A DNA stretch of 49,859 nucleotides from Streptomyces diastatochromogenes. Its GTDB lineage: Bacteria > Actinomycetota > Actinomycetes > Streptomycetales > Streptomycetaceae. Position 1 is the first letter of the stretch. Each line of letters begins with the position of its first letter. The stretch spans positions 1-49,859 of the forward strand of contig JAPTYK010000006.1 of NCBI GenBank assembly GCA_026913215.1, in the 5' to 3' direction. The notes beneath the pieces were generated by a model. The model saw only the letters and a list, made by a program, of their open reading frames with translations, had not been told where the DNA came from and did no database searches. Position numbers and translations under genes: made by a program. Positions 41,580-49,015 of the stretch are shown piece by piece.

Positions 41580-42161
41580 GTGCCCTCCAGGGGCCGGAGT
41601 CGTTCACCGGGCATGACCGTGTACTCGCTGCCCGACCCGCCTGCTGCCGACCCGGAGCCGGAGTACGTGTTCCGGCCGGGTGACCGGGAGGCGCTGGAGT
41701 CCATCGCGGCGGCTGGCAAACGGGCCGGGGCGTGGTTGCGGGCGCGGGCGGTCGAGCAGGGGGAACGGCCGGAGTGGTGCCGCGGTCAGACCAATCCGCT
41801 GCTCGACCTCGCCGAGACGGTGGAGCAGGTCCTCGCCTCCCTGGACCCGGCCGACGACGGCCACCGGGCGCCCGACGGGTGCGGCTGGGTCGAGGGCGAG
41901 TACGGGGTTCCGGAAGACCTGCTGGAGCGCGTCGACCCATACGGGAGCGTCGGGCTCATGGGGTACACCGGCTTCTCCGGCGAGGACAACTGGCACGGCA
42001 ACCGGCTGCAGGTCGAGCAGATCGCCACGGTGATGGTCGTGGTCGGCTGCGTCCGGATGGCCGTCGACACCCTGCGGGGTGACTACGGGCGGGACCTGCC
42101 CAAGCTCGCGGCCACCATCGACCACGCCCTCGGCGCGACCAGCTCGCACGCGTGCGCGTAG
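41580..42161 (+). CDS. hypothetical protein
   Basis: 193 residues from the GTG at 41580 (GGAG 8 bases upstream), or 182 from the ATG at 41613. Acidic, helical first half (FRPGDREALESIAAAGKRAGAWLRARAVEQ). Second half has GLMGYTGFSGEDNWHGNRLQ and VEQIATVMVVVGCVRMAVDTLRGDYG. No family recognised. The stop codon lies in an 18-bp sequence repeated at 32554. Confidence 0.65.
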   Translation: MPSRGRSRSPGMTVYSLPDPPAADPEPEYVFRPGDREALESIAAAGKRAGAWLRARAVEQGERPEWCRGQTNPLLDLAETVEQVLASLDPADDGHRAPDGCGWVEGEYGVPEDLLERVDPYGSVGLMGYTGFSGEDNWHGNRLQVEQIATVMVVVGCVRMAVDTLRGDYGRDLPKLAATIDHALGATSSHACA

Positions 42162-42171
42162 GACGGTCTCA
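42154..42171 (+). repeat. 18-bp repeat shared with 32554-32571
   Basis: GCGCGTAGGACGGTCTCA at both places, 9.6 kb apart in the same orientation, with similar GC-rich flanks. Here it spans the stop codon of a gene. The related palindrome GTCTCACGGTGAGAC follows at 42220-42234. Confidence 0.55.
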
Positions 42172-42378
42172 TAGGTTCCACGGGCGTACCTCGGTGCAGG
42201 TCAGCGCCATGCCCGTCCGGTCTCACGGTGAGACGCGGTCAGCCCCCCGCGGTCCGGCCTGGGAGGTTCTCGGCGCACAGTGCGGGAGGATCGGGGCCGG
42301 GCCCTCTGCAGCGGCCGGCGGCGGCGTACGACGGAGGGGTGCGCTCGAACGGGCGCCGCTGTTCCTCGGGAGATCCTC

Positions 42379-42561
42379 ATGCCTGCACCCTCGAACCGCG
42401 CGCCCGACAACGAACCGTCCCCCGCCTCCACGCCCCCTGTCGCTGCGCCCCTGCACCTACACCTCGCGGCGCCGACGGTGTGGTCGGCCCCGACGGGCCT
42501 GCAGGCGGCCGTCGACCGGACCGAGTCCCTACAGGACTCCCCGCCGGACAGCAGCCTTTGA
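42379..42561 (+). CDS. possible 60-residue protein
   Basis: ATG at 42379 with GGGAG 6-7 bases upstream. The product is Pro/Ala-rich with PLHLHLAAPTVW in the middle and an acidic end (QDSPPDSSL). No family recognised. Evidence is only the ribosome-binding site and the terminator 75 bp downstream, so it may be spurious. Confidence 0.3.
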   Translation: MPAPSNRAPDNEPSPASTPPVAAPLHLHLAAPTVWSAPTGLQAAVDRTESLQDSPPDSSL

Positions 42562-42635
42562 CCACAACCCCCGTTGCTCCCTGGCGCGACCGGTCTGCAC
42601 CACGACGATGCCGTTTCGCGCCGGGGAGTGACGGG

Positions 42636-42679
42636 GCAGCGGGGTCCCGGGGGCGGCGAAGCCCCCGGGTACCCGCTGC
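42636..42679. terminator. long GC-rich hairpin
   Basis: GCAGCGGGG, T, CCCGGGGGC, loop GGCGAA, GCCCCCGGG, T, ACCCGCTGC: 17 of 19 pairs. It lies downstream of the leftward TOPRIM gene. Confidence 0.75.
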
Positions 42680-42712
42680 TCAGCCACAGGTCTGTGCCCC
42701 GGCCCCGTACGG

Positions 42713-43636
42713 TCAGCGCAGCCGCTCGGCTTTCGCCATCACCCGCTGCCGCTCGCGCTCGGTGCGGGCCCGCACCCGCTCCAGCACCCGCAGGTCCACG
42801 GCCTCCTCGACGCCGGCGCGCACCAGGTCGGTCAGCAGCGTGGGGTTGATGGCCTCGGCCTGGACGGTGCGGGACATGAGGGCGCCGCGGCGGTCGGTCG
42901 CCTTCTGCGGCGCGGTCTCCAGCCCGTACTGGGTGATCTGTTCCTCGGTGACGGCCAGCCGCTTCACGGTGGGCGGGGTGCCGCCCATCTCGGCGACGAA
43001 CGCGGCGACGTCCTCGGCGGCGGCGTCCAGGATGCTCAGCCCGCTGGGATCGTAGTCGCCGATGCTGAGGACCGTGGTGGGCACCTCGCGGTAGGCGATC
43101 CGGGCGGCGGCGTCGTGTTTGGCGCAGACCGATTCGAACCCGCCGGAGCAGTAGACGACCACGCCGTAGTGCCGGGTGACCTCGGCGATCATCGGCATCA
43201 TGCCCTGGGCCTCGATCCACACCTCGACCGCGCGCGGCTGCCCCTCGTCCAGCGGTCGGGAGTAGTAGGACGCTGAGGCGCGGACGGAGTCCCAGAACTC
43301 CGCCGGGCTGTTGTACCCGAAGGAGTGACCGGCGGAGGCGGCCCGGTCGTCGCGGATGGCGTCCATCGGGATCAGCCTCGCGCGCCGGGCCCGGTTGAGG
43401 GTCTCCTGCAGCCGGTCGTACGCCTTCTCTTCCTTGGGGTACTGGAAGGCGCCGACCAGCCGGTAGAAGACCTGTCGGGCGGTCAGCGGCAGGTGCGCGC
43501 GATACTCGTCGAGGACCGCGTGGACCTGGTCGACCAGGCGCAAGGTGTCGGGCTTCGGGGACCAGTCGGCGAACCCGCGCGGGCGGGTCCGGCGGTAGGT
43601 GCGGCCCGAGATGGTGTTACGGCCTGCCGTGCTCAT
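42713..43636 (-). CDS. TOPRIM protein related to Spo11/topoisomerase VI A
   Basis: 307 residues, ATG at 43636. The N-terminal part has LTARQVFYRLV (51-61) and LNRARRARLIPMDAI, as in topoisomerase VI A/Spo11 5Y-CAP (winged-helix) regions; Tyr58 is a candidate for the catalytic position. The TOPRIM core shows VEVWIEAQGM (Glu142) and SIGDYDPSG (Asp194, Asp196), the two metal-binding elements. Stand-alone proteins of this type occur in actinobacterial phages and plasmids, and a related TOPRIM subunit (JetD) is the nuclease of Wadjet plasmid-defence systems. No JetABC partners are seen here. Nuclease or strand-passage activity is inferred. Confidence 0.8.
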   Translation of the reverse strand: MSTAGRNTISGRTYRRTRPRGFADWSPKPDTLRLVDQVHAVLDEYRAHLPLTARQVFYRLVGAFQYPKEEKAYDRLQETLNRARRARLIPMDAIRDDRAASAGHSFGYNSPAEFWDSVRASASYYSRPLDEGQPRAVEVWIEAQGMMPMIAEVTRHYGVVVYCSGGFESVCAKHDAAARIAYREVPTTVLSIGDYDPSGLSILDAAAEDVAAFVAEMGGTPPTVKRLAVTEEQITQYGLETAPQKATDRRGALMSRTVQAEAINPTLLTDLVRAGVEEAVDLRVLERVRARTERERQRVMAKAERLR

Positions 43637-43676
43637 GCGTCCATCGTGGCACCGGCCGGACCGCCCGGACGACGGG

Positions 43677-44144
43677 TCACTCGGTGACGGTGTCCGGCTC
43701 CGGCTGCTTCTGGGGGGCCCACAGGGGCATCTCCGCCGGGTTGGGGATGACCGTGCGCGGGATGACCGGCGGGGGCGGAGGCACGAACGTGCTCTTCGAG
43801 GGCGGGGCTGGCGGGTCGTCCTGCGCGGGCGGGACCTCGTCGGGCGCGTACACCTGCCACGACCAGCTGTCTTCGCTGCGGCGGGCGGCGACGATGCGGT
43901 CGCTGTCGGCCTCCTCCGCCGCTCGGCGGGCGCGGTCGAGCGCCTGGAGCAGCTGCAGCCCGAAGTCCGAAGGCACTTCGACGTCCTCGGTGCTGCGGAC
44001 CGGACAGTGCTTGTCGCCCCTGGTGTCGTGCACGATCACCTGCCGGTATCCGTCCTGCTCGATGCGTGCGACCCATCCCATGCGCAGCAGTTGGTACGGG
44101 CCGTCCCGGAAGGACGGATTCAGAATCCAGACGGTCGCGGGCAC
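43677..44144 (-). CDS. hypothetical protein with Pro-rich tail
   Basis: 155 residues, GTG at 44144 with GAGGAG 6 bases upstream. N-terminal ~60 residues are beta-rich (TVWILNPSF, YRQVIVHDTRG), then a helical segment, then a Pro-rich tail. No family recognised. Confidence 0.65.
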   Translation of the reverse strand: MPATVWILNPSFRDGPYQLLRMGWVARIEQDGYRQVIVHDTRGDKHCPVRSTEDVEVPSDFGLQLLQALDRARRAAEEADSDRIVAARRSEDSWSWQVYAPDEVPPAQDDPPAPPSKSTFVPPPPPVIPRTVIPNPAEMPLWAPQKQPEPDTVTE

Positions 44145-44220
44145 GGCGGGCTCCTCTGCTCGGTGAGTGTGGGCCCCATCATCTTCGCGCCGGGGGACGG
44201 CCGGGCTAGAGTCGGCAAAA

Positions 44221-44253
44221 GCGCCCGCAGCCAGCTCGAATGGCTGCGGGCGC
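44221..44253 (-). terminator. intrinsic terminator with the same loop as 33770-33806
   Basis: GCGCCCGCAGCCA, loop GCTCGAA, TGGCTGCGGGCGC; on the minus strand it is followed by TTTT, so it terminates the leftward gene ending at 44277. Confidence 0.85.
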
Positions 44254-44276
44254 CCCTGTGTGGTGTGGCCGGACGG

Positions 44277-44753
44277 TCAGCGGTCGACCGTCACGTCCGC
44301 CGGCGGCTGGGCGACGACGCGGTCCTGGCGGGCGTCCCAGCCGGTGCAGTGCTCGCGGACCTGTCCGTCACTGCCGCGCACGGTGATCCGCCACGACGGC
44401 CACGACGCGCGCGGGCCGCGGTCGAGGGCGAGGACCTCGTACTCGCTACCGGTGTAGCCGTGGTCGTAGCGGCCACCGACCCGGCGGGGGCCGACCTGGA
44501 GAGAGACGAACTCCTCCCACGTCATCTCGAAATCCTCCTCCCGGTCACCGCGCAGCTCATCCGGGATGCCGTTCTCGCAGTGCTGGCACTGGCTCCAGGC
44601 GTCGGACTGGACGCATCCACAGCGGTCGCAGGCCCAGGACGGGCGCCCGCAGCCGTGGCACGCGGCGTAACTCGAAGGGCTGTCCGTTCCGCACGGGCAC
44701 CCCCACACACGGCGAACGCGCTTGGCGGCGGCGAGGTCGCTCTCGTACGTCAC
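44277..44753 (-). CDS. multi-zinc-ribbon protein
   Basis: 158 residues, GTG at 44753 overlapping the previous stop (GTGA). Between residues ~20 and 62 there are CPCG, CHGCG, CDRCG and CQHC pairs, enough for two zinc ribbons. The C-terminal ~75 residues are beta-rich (YEVLALDRGPRASWPSWRITVRG). Likely nucleic-acid or protein binding; no specific family. Last gene of the operon that begins at 46214. Confidence 0.75.
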   Translation of the reverse strand: MTYESDLAAAKRVRRVWGCPCGTDSPSSYAACHGCGRPSWACDRCGCVQSDAWSQCQHCENGIPDELRGDREEDFEMTWEEFVSLQVGPRRVGGRYDHGYTGSEYEVLALDRGPRASWPSWRITVRGSDGQVREHCTGWDARQDRVVAQPPADVTVDR

Positions 44754-45388
44754 AGGGTCTCCTTCTTCACGGGGTTGCGGCGGTCGAGGTCCTGGAGGAG
44801 CAGGAGGAGCGCCGCGGCCTGGCCGGCGTCCCGTGCCGCGTGCGCGACCTCCACCAGGAAGGTGCGGGACTGGCCGGGCAGCGTGGCCGCGCAGTTCGCG
44901 CACCCGTCTTCGAGGTGCTGGGCCAGTTCGGCCGCGCTGTGCGTGCGGTGCGGGGTGCCGGCCGGGGGCTGTGGGGCGGGCTCGGTTTCCCGGGGCTGCT
45001 TGAGCTGGTCGCGGAGCTCATCGCGCTCCGCGCACACCGCGCGGTGACTGCGCTGGAAGTGCTCGCGCTCGGCCTCGGCCTGGCCGGCGCGCTCGTTGGC
45101 GATGTCGTAGGCGGCGCGCGCCGCGGTCGCGGACAGTTCCGCCTCGGCCGCCCGGTCGTGTGCCTGGTCGAAGCGGCCCTGCCAGTGGCGCGCGTCGGCC
45201 TTGGCCTTGGCCAGCGCCACCAGGGCGGCGGCGAGGTCGTCGGCGAGGTCGTCGTACCGGCTGCGGCGGACCAAACCGAGGGGCGGCCGGTTCGGGATGG
45301 CGATGTTGTGCTCGGCCGCGAGGTCGCGAAGTTCCTGTTCGGAAGGCTCGGCGTCGCTGTCGCGGACGGGAGTGGTGTCAGTCGTCAT
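44750..45388 (-). CDS. coiled-coil protein with C-terminal Cys pair
   Basis: 212 residues, ATG at 45388 preceded by AAGGAG. Acidic N-terminus with EQELRDLAAEHNIAIP, which may bind a partner, then ~100 residues of coiled coil, a Pro-rich linker and a C-terminal helical domain with DGCANCAA. No family recognised. Coupled to the zinc-ribbon gene. Confidence 0.65.
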   Translation of the reverse strand: MTTDTTPVRDSDAEPSEQELRDLAAEHNIAIPNRPPLGLVRRSRYDDLADDLAAALVALAKAKADARHWQGRFDQAHDRAAEAELSATAARAAYDIANERAGQAEAEREHFQRSHRAVCAERDELRDQLKQPRETEPAPQPPAGTPHRTHSAAELAQHLEDGCANCAATLPGQSRTFLVEVAHAARDAGQAAALLLLLQDLDRRNPVKKETL

Positions 45389-45444
45389 GATGCGTTCTCC
45401 TTCGGGGCCTCGGAGGTGGGGAAGTCGAGGATCTGGTGGGCCAT
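45385..45444 (-). CDS. possible 19-residue coupled microprotein
   Basis: ATG at 45444 overlaps the upstream stop (TGATG) and its stop overlaps the next ATG (ATGA). The peptide is MAHQILDFPTSEAPKENAS. Exact overlap on both sides suggests it is translated, either as a microprotein or simply to carry ribosomes from one gene to the next; the AAGGAG within it serves the next gene. Confidence 0.4.
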   Translation of the reverse strand: MAHQILDFPTSEAPKENAS

Positions 45445-46214
45445 CAGTTCGCGGTCAGCCCGAGCGTCTCGGCAGCCAGCGCCTTCCGGCGCTGGTGGGC
45501 CTGGTCGAGCTTGGCGTGCAGGCTTTCGGCCTCGGCCTCGACGTCCAGGTCGAGCGGGGCGAGCGGCGGGTAGCCCTCGGCGAGGATGCGGTCGCGGTAG
45601 ACCCGCAGCATCTGGGTGTCCAGGTCGCCGTCGAATCCGGCCCACTCCACGGCGGGGGCGGCCTTCTCGGCCCAGGCGGTGATGGCGGTGTGGGCCTCGT
45701 CGACGGCGAGGACGTAGGCGTGGTGGGCGGCCAGCCAGCTCGCCGCGGTGCTCAGCGCCTCCCACCGGGTCTCGACCAGGTGCAGGGCCCGGTCGCGGTC
45801 ACGGCGGGCGTGCTCCTCGGCGGCGAGGCGCGTACGCAGGCCGTTGTAGCGGCCGACTGCGGTGAAGATCGGCTGGGACCAGGCGATGGCCGTCATGACG
45901 GCGTTCGGGTCCTCGGGGTGCTCGCTGGCGTAGCGGTTGACGACGTCCTGGACGTTCTCGAAGCTCGTGCCGTCGATGCCGTCGATGACAAGCGGTGCGG
46001 TCATGTTGGTGTGCTCCTTCGGTCGGTGGTCGGGGTCGATGCCCCTCGATCGCAGATCCGCGTACACGGTCGGCCGGCTGATCCGGGCGGCCTCGGCGAG
46101 AGCGGAGACGTTGGTCTCGCCCGCCTGCCACGCTTCGGCGAGCAGGTCGGCCCGGCGTCCGGGCTTCGACCAGTCGCGCAGTGCGGCCATCACGTCGTCT
46201 CGTCTCGTACTCAC
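45444..46214 (-). CDS. HTH protein, probable autoregulator
   Basis: 256 residues from the GTG at 46214; the frame is open further upstream but would translate the operator. N-terminal HTH: NVSALAEAARISRPTVYADLRSRG (~35-58). The remaining ~190 residues are helical (AYVLAVDEAHTAITAWAEKAAPAVEW). The palindrome ATGTAAA-N5-TTTACAT lies 13 bp upstream. First gene of a leftward operon of three or four genes. Confidence 0.75.
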   Translation of the reverse strand: MSTRRDDVMAALRDWSKPGRRADLLAEAWQAGETNVSALAEAARISRPTVYADLRSRGIDPDHRPKEHTNMTAPLVIDGIDGTSFENVQDVVNRYASEHPEDPNAVMTAIAWSQPIFTAVGRYNGLRTRLAAEEHARRDRDRALHLVETRWEALSTAASWLAAHHAYVLAVDEAHTAITAWAEKAAPAVEWAGFDGDLDTQMLRVYRDRILAEGYPPLAPLDLDVEAEAESLHAKLDQAHQRRKALAAETLGLTAN

Positions 46215-46226
46215 ACAACGACAGTG

Positions 46227-46245
46227 ATGTAAAACAGCTTTACAT
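46227..46245. promoter_or_regulatory. ATGTAAA-N5-TTTACAT operator
   Basis: Perfect 7-bp arms, with an extra half-site TTTACA at 46256-46261. Placed between divergent genes and next to the HTH gene, it is the likely binding site of that HTH protein. Confidence 0.7.
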
Positions 46246-46377
46246 GGCAAGTCTCTTTACAGTGCTCGGCCGGAACTCGACACGGGATGTCCGGATCGCC
46301 CCTGTGGAAGGGGAGTAGGCCGGACCAGACCCCGGTGACGGCACGGCGCCGGCGCAGCCGCCCCTAGGCTGACCGGC

Positions 46378-46668
46378 ATGGACGACCGCGCTATCTCCGC
46401 CACCGTTTCCGACGACGTCGAGTTCATCGGCGGCCCATACGACGGAACGACACAGACCCTCGCCGCACGCCCCGGCGCACCGGACGAACTGCCCGCCTTC
46501 CTGTTCTGGTGGGGCCCCGGCGAGATCCCCGAGCAGGCTGCCGCCGGGCGCACGGCCGAAGAGGTCGCGCAGAGCCGGGAGCACTACCAGCTGTTCGGCG
46601 AGAACCCCGTAACGGGTCACTCCCGGTACCGGTGGTGCGCACCGCTCGCCGCGGGCTCCGACGGCTGA
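46378..46668 (+). CDS. small hypothetical protein
   Basis: 96 residues, ATG at 46378, divergent from the HTH gene. The pattern DVEFIGGPYDGTTQTL followed by PAFLFWWGPGEIPE and HSRYRWCAPLAA resembles a common actinobacterial hypothetical (GGPYDG motif) of unknown function. Terminated by a strong hairpin 16 bp downstream. Confidence 0.65.
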   Translation: MDDRAISATVSDDVEFIGGPYDGTTQTLAARPGAPDELPAFLFWWGPGEIPEQAAAGRTAEEVAQSREHYQLFGENPVTGHSRYRWCAPLAAGSDG

Positions 46669-46683
46669 CAGCCCGGCAGACGA

Positions 46684-46717
46684 CAGGGCCCCGGACGGTT
46701 CTCCGTCCGGGGCCCTG
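46684..46717. terminator. 15-bp stem terminator
   Basis: CAGGGCCCCGGACGG, loop TTCT, CCGTCCGGGGCCCTG, between convergent genes. Confidence 0.85.
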
Positions 46718-46729
46718 CTGGGTCTGCTG

Positions 46730-47098
46730 CTATGCCGCGCTGGCGCGGTCCGGCGAGAGCGCGAGGCGAACGGGAGCCAGGATCTGGCCTCGCCACCACT
46801 GGCTGCAGGTCAAGATCCGCTCGCACTCCTCGGCCCAGGCGGGCGCCGGGCCGGCGCGCAGCAGTTCCACGGCACGGTGGTCCTCCGGGTCGGCGGCCCA
46901 CCCGCGGACCGTCTCCAGTCCGGTCCCGTCGAGGGCTGCCGCCATCAGGTAGCAGGACAGCAGGTTGAGGGCGTCCTGCTCCAGCACCTTCCGCGTGGGC
47001 ATGAAGGGCCACAGCAGGTTGACGGCCTCCTGCCGGGCGGCGGAGGGCTCGCTGCAGTCGTCGAGGTGCACACGGTGAAGACGGGCTGTCATCGGCAC
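46730..47098 (-). CDS. small protein resembling a coupling-protein all-alpha domain
   Basis: 122 residues from the GTG at 47098, preceded by AAGGAG at 6 bases (the ATG at 47092 is an alternative). The stretch VLEQDALNLLSCYLMAAALDGTGLETVRGWAADPEDHRAVELL resembles the all-alpha domain inserted in actinobacterial TraG/VirD4 coupling ATPases, but the ATPase itself is absent. It may be a free-standing partner or a remnant. It lies 35 bp past the recombinase gene in the same direction. Confidence 0.55.
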   Translation of the reverse strand: MPMTARLHRVHLDDCSEPSAARQEAVNLLWPFMPTRKVLEQDALNLLSCYLMAAALDGTGLETVRGWAADPEDHRAVELLRAGPAPAWAEECERILTCSQWWRGQILAPVRLALSPDRASAA

Positions 47099-47133
47099 GG
47101 GCTGCTCCTTAGTCGAGCGCGGTTCATATCGTC

Positions 47134-48207
47134 TTACAGGACGCCGTTCATGGCGTTGTCCTCCCAGCCCTCCCCGTCGTCGAAGTAGACCTCCAGCGCG
47201 GAGGAGTTCGCCACCCACCCGCCGTGCACGGCGATGGCCTTGCGGTCGGCGCCGGCCCGGCGGGCGGCGTCAGCGCCGCCGCGGCGGGTGGAGTGCCCGG
47301 TGTGGCGCACGCCCAGGTCGGCGGCGGCGCCCAGTGCGGTGATGACGTCGCCGATGGTCTCCGGCTCCAGCCCGCTGTCCATGACGGTGTGCCAGCGCGG
47401 GTGGAGCGCCCGGAACGCGAACCCGTCCGGATCGCTGAGGCTGGCCATCTTCCTCCACGCCCGCCATGTGCGGACCGGGCAGGTCGAGGGCCGGGAGCCC
47501 TGGGGGACCTTGACCTTGCGGGGTTTGACCTTGGAGACCCGGATGTCGACCAGCAGCCCGTTCTCGTGGTCGACCAGGTCCCGCAGCCGCAGGTAGGCCA
47601 CCTCGTGCTCGCGGGCCATCAGCGCGAACGCGAGGGTGCCGATGGCCCGGTTGCGCAGCCCGAGCAGGGTGTCGGGGGCGGCGGCGACGGCGGCGCGCAG
47701 CTGGGGGACGGTGAAGGCGGCGGCCGGGCCCCGGCCCCGGACCTCCCCGGACTTCTCCAGCTCCTTCACCTTGGCCTTGAGCACCCGGCGGGCGCGGGCG
47801 GCCACGGTCTTGGCGAGCAGCAGGCCGTGCTCGACGCGGCCGGTGACGACGACCCCGGACAGCCGGCGGTCGATGGTCGAGGGCGCGCTGTAGGTGCCCT
47901 CCTTCCATCCGGGCTGCCACCACAGCCACTCGACGAACGCGGTCAGCGAACCGGGGGTGATCGCGTTGACCGGGAGTCCGAGCAGCGCGCAGAACTCGGT
48001 CCACTGCTTCCAGTCGGCGGCGTACCCCTCGACCGTGTTCCTGGGCCGGGTGTTCTGCTCGTGCTTCTTGGAGCGGTCCTCCAGCTCCTGGAGCTTGGCC
48101 AGCACGTCAGGGGTGAACTCGGCGGGCGCCCCGCCGGCGGCGCCGGGCAGGATGAGCGAGGGCGTCACAATGGGTCGAACGTCCTTACTCGCCTCGGTCT
48201 GCTCCAT
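47134..48207 (-). CDS. tyrosine recombinase
   Basis: 357 residues, ATG at 48207. N-terminal SAM-like core-binding domain (TVEGYAADWKQWTEFCALLG, ~58-77). Catalytic domain has Arg in FALMAREHEVAYLRLRDL (~196), HSTRRGGAD (~301), HGGW (~330) and Tyr in LEVYFDDG (~341): all five catalytic positions are present. It would cut and rejoin DNA at a specific site, for plasmid dimer resolution or for integration. A second recombinase-like gene lies 0.8 kb away. Confidence 0.9.
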   Translation of the reverse strand: MEQTEASKDVRPIVTPSLILPGAAGGAPAEFTPDVLAKLQELEDRSKKHEQNTRPRNTVEGYAADWKQWTEFCALLGLPVNAITPGSLTAFVEWLWWQPGWKEGTYSAPSTIDRRLSGVVVTGRVEHGLLLAKTVAARARRVLKAKVKELEKSGEVRGRGPAAAFTVPQLRAAVAAAPDTLLGLRNRAIGTLAFALMAREHEVAYLRLRDLVDHENGLLVDIRVSKVKPRKVKVPQGSRPSTCPVRTWRAWRKMASLSDPDGFAFRALHPRWHTVMDSGLEPETIGDVITALGAAADLGVRHTGHSTRRGGADAARRAGADRKAIAVHGGWVANSSALEVYFDDGEGWEDNAMNGVL

Positions 48208-48352
48208 GATGCTCTGTCACGCCCCTTTGTTCGTACCGTTGTTTGTAGCTTCTTTATCCCGCATATGTGAGGTTATCCCGGGTGAAGGGTCGTCGGCTCG
48301 CGGGCTGTCGGCCAGCCGTGTCCGTCGTCGGCGCTGTGCCGTTGATCGGGGT

Positions 48353-48607
48353 GTGACCGAAGAACTGGATGCCGCCTCACCTCGCCGGACGGTGGAGGAC
48401 CTGCGCGGCCTCGCGTTGGAGCTGGAAGCCGACGCGGTGAAGCTCAGGGACGAACTGGCCGACTTCGGTCGCCCGATGCCGGCCGACATGCTCGCGCGGG
48501 TGGCGGCACTCGTCCGCGGCCAAGAGCAGCTGCGGGAGTGGACGCTGGACCTCGCGGTGCAAGAAGTCACGGTCCCCGACTTCCCGCCCGGCGCTCCGAC
48601 GGACTGA
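48353..48607 (+). CDS. small helical protein
   Basis: 84 residues, GTG at 48353. Acidic, helical: RTVEDLRGLALELEADAVKLRDELADFG, then ADMLARVAALVRGQEQLREWTLDLAV. Divergent from the recombinase gene. No clear ribosome-binding site, so it may be leaderless. No family recognised. Confidence 0.6.
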   Translation: MTEELDAASPRRTVEDLRGLALELEADAVKLRDELADFGRPMPADMLARVAALVRGQEQLREWTLDLAVQEVTVPDFPPGAPTD

Positions 48608-48616
48608 CCCTCTGCC

Positions 48617-48901
48617 GTGTCCGGCGGGGTGTCCGCTTCGGGTGTGATGGTCCGGCCCATGAACTGGACGAAGGACCACCTGCCCCGCCGCTCGATCGGC
48701 TCGTACCTCACCGCCCGGCCCTGTCTGGAGCTGTACGCCTGGCTGATGGCCGGGCTTCTCCTGGACCTCCTCGTCGACCGCGCCGGGGACGGCTTCGACC
48801 CCGGCTCCCCCTTCGATCTGGGCCTTGGCCTGCTCGCACTCGCGGCCGTGCGCACCGGGCTGGTGCGCGGGCTCGTCCTGCTCGTCGGCCGGGACCGGTG
48901 A
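48617..48901 (+). CDS. small membrane protein
   Basis: 94 residues from the GTG at 48617, or 84/80 residues from the ATG codons at 48647 or 48659. Two hydrophobic segments: LYAWLMAGLLLDLLV and LGLGLLALAAVRTGLVRGLVLLV. No family recognised. Confidence 0.55.
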   Translation: MSGGVSASGVMVRPMNWTKDHLPRRSIGSYLTARPCLELYAWLMAGLLLDLLVDRAGDGFDPGSPFDLGLGLLALAAVRTGLVRGLVLLVGRDR

Positions 48902-48918
48902 CCTCCGGGGCCGTCCTC

Positions 48919-48967
48919 GCGCACGTACGCGTGCGCGCATAAAGGGGGGTCCAGAAAGTCCAGAAAC
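48919..48967. repeat. palindrome and direct repeat before the last gene
   Basis: GCGCACG-TACG-CGTGCGC (48919-48936) is a perfect inverted repeat. GTCCAGAAA is repeated in tandem at 48950-48967. Together they may form an operator or recombination site for the gene starting at 49016. Confidence 0.5.
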
Positions 48968-49015
48968 TCGGCCGTCCCCCAGGTCCGGCCCGTCCCGGTG
49001 CGCGACAATCGCGGC

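Larger units (their letters stand above)
42162..42712. other. 550-bp spacer with control sites and one possible small gene
   Basis: Contains the 18-bp repeat, a 15-bp palindrome (42220-42234), a possible 60-codon gene at 42379-42561 and a strong hairpin at 42636-42679. Otherwise nothing was recognised. Confidence 0.5.

Noticed and set aside
42713..43636. Complete Wadjet defence system
   Set aside because: Only a TOPRIM protein is present; no JetA, JetB or SMC-like JetC gene is in the neighbourhood.
48919..48967. Telomere of a linear plasmid
   Set aside because: Only one short palindrome; no series of packed inverted repeats typical of Streptomyces ends, and coding sequence continues to the window edge.
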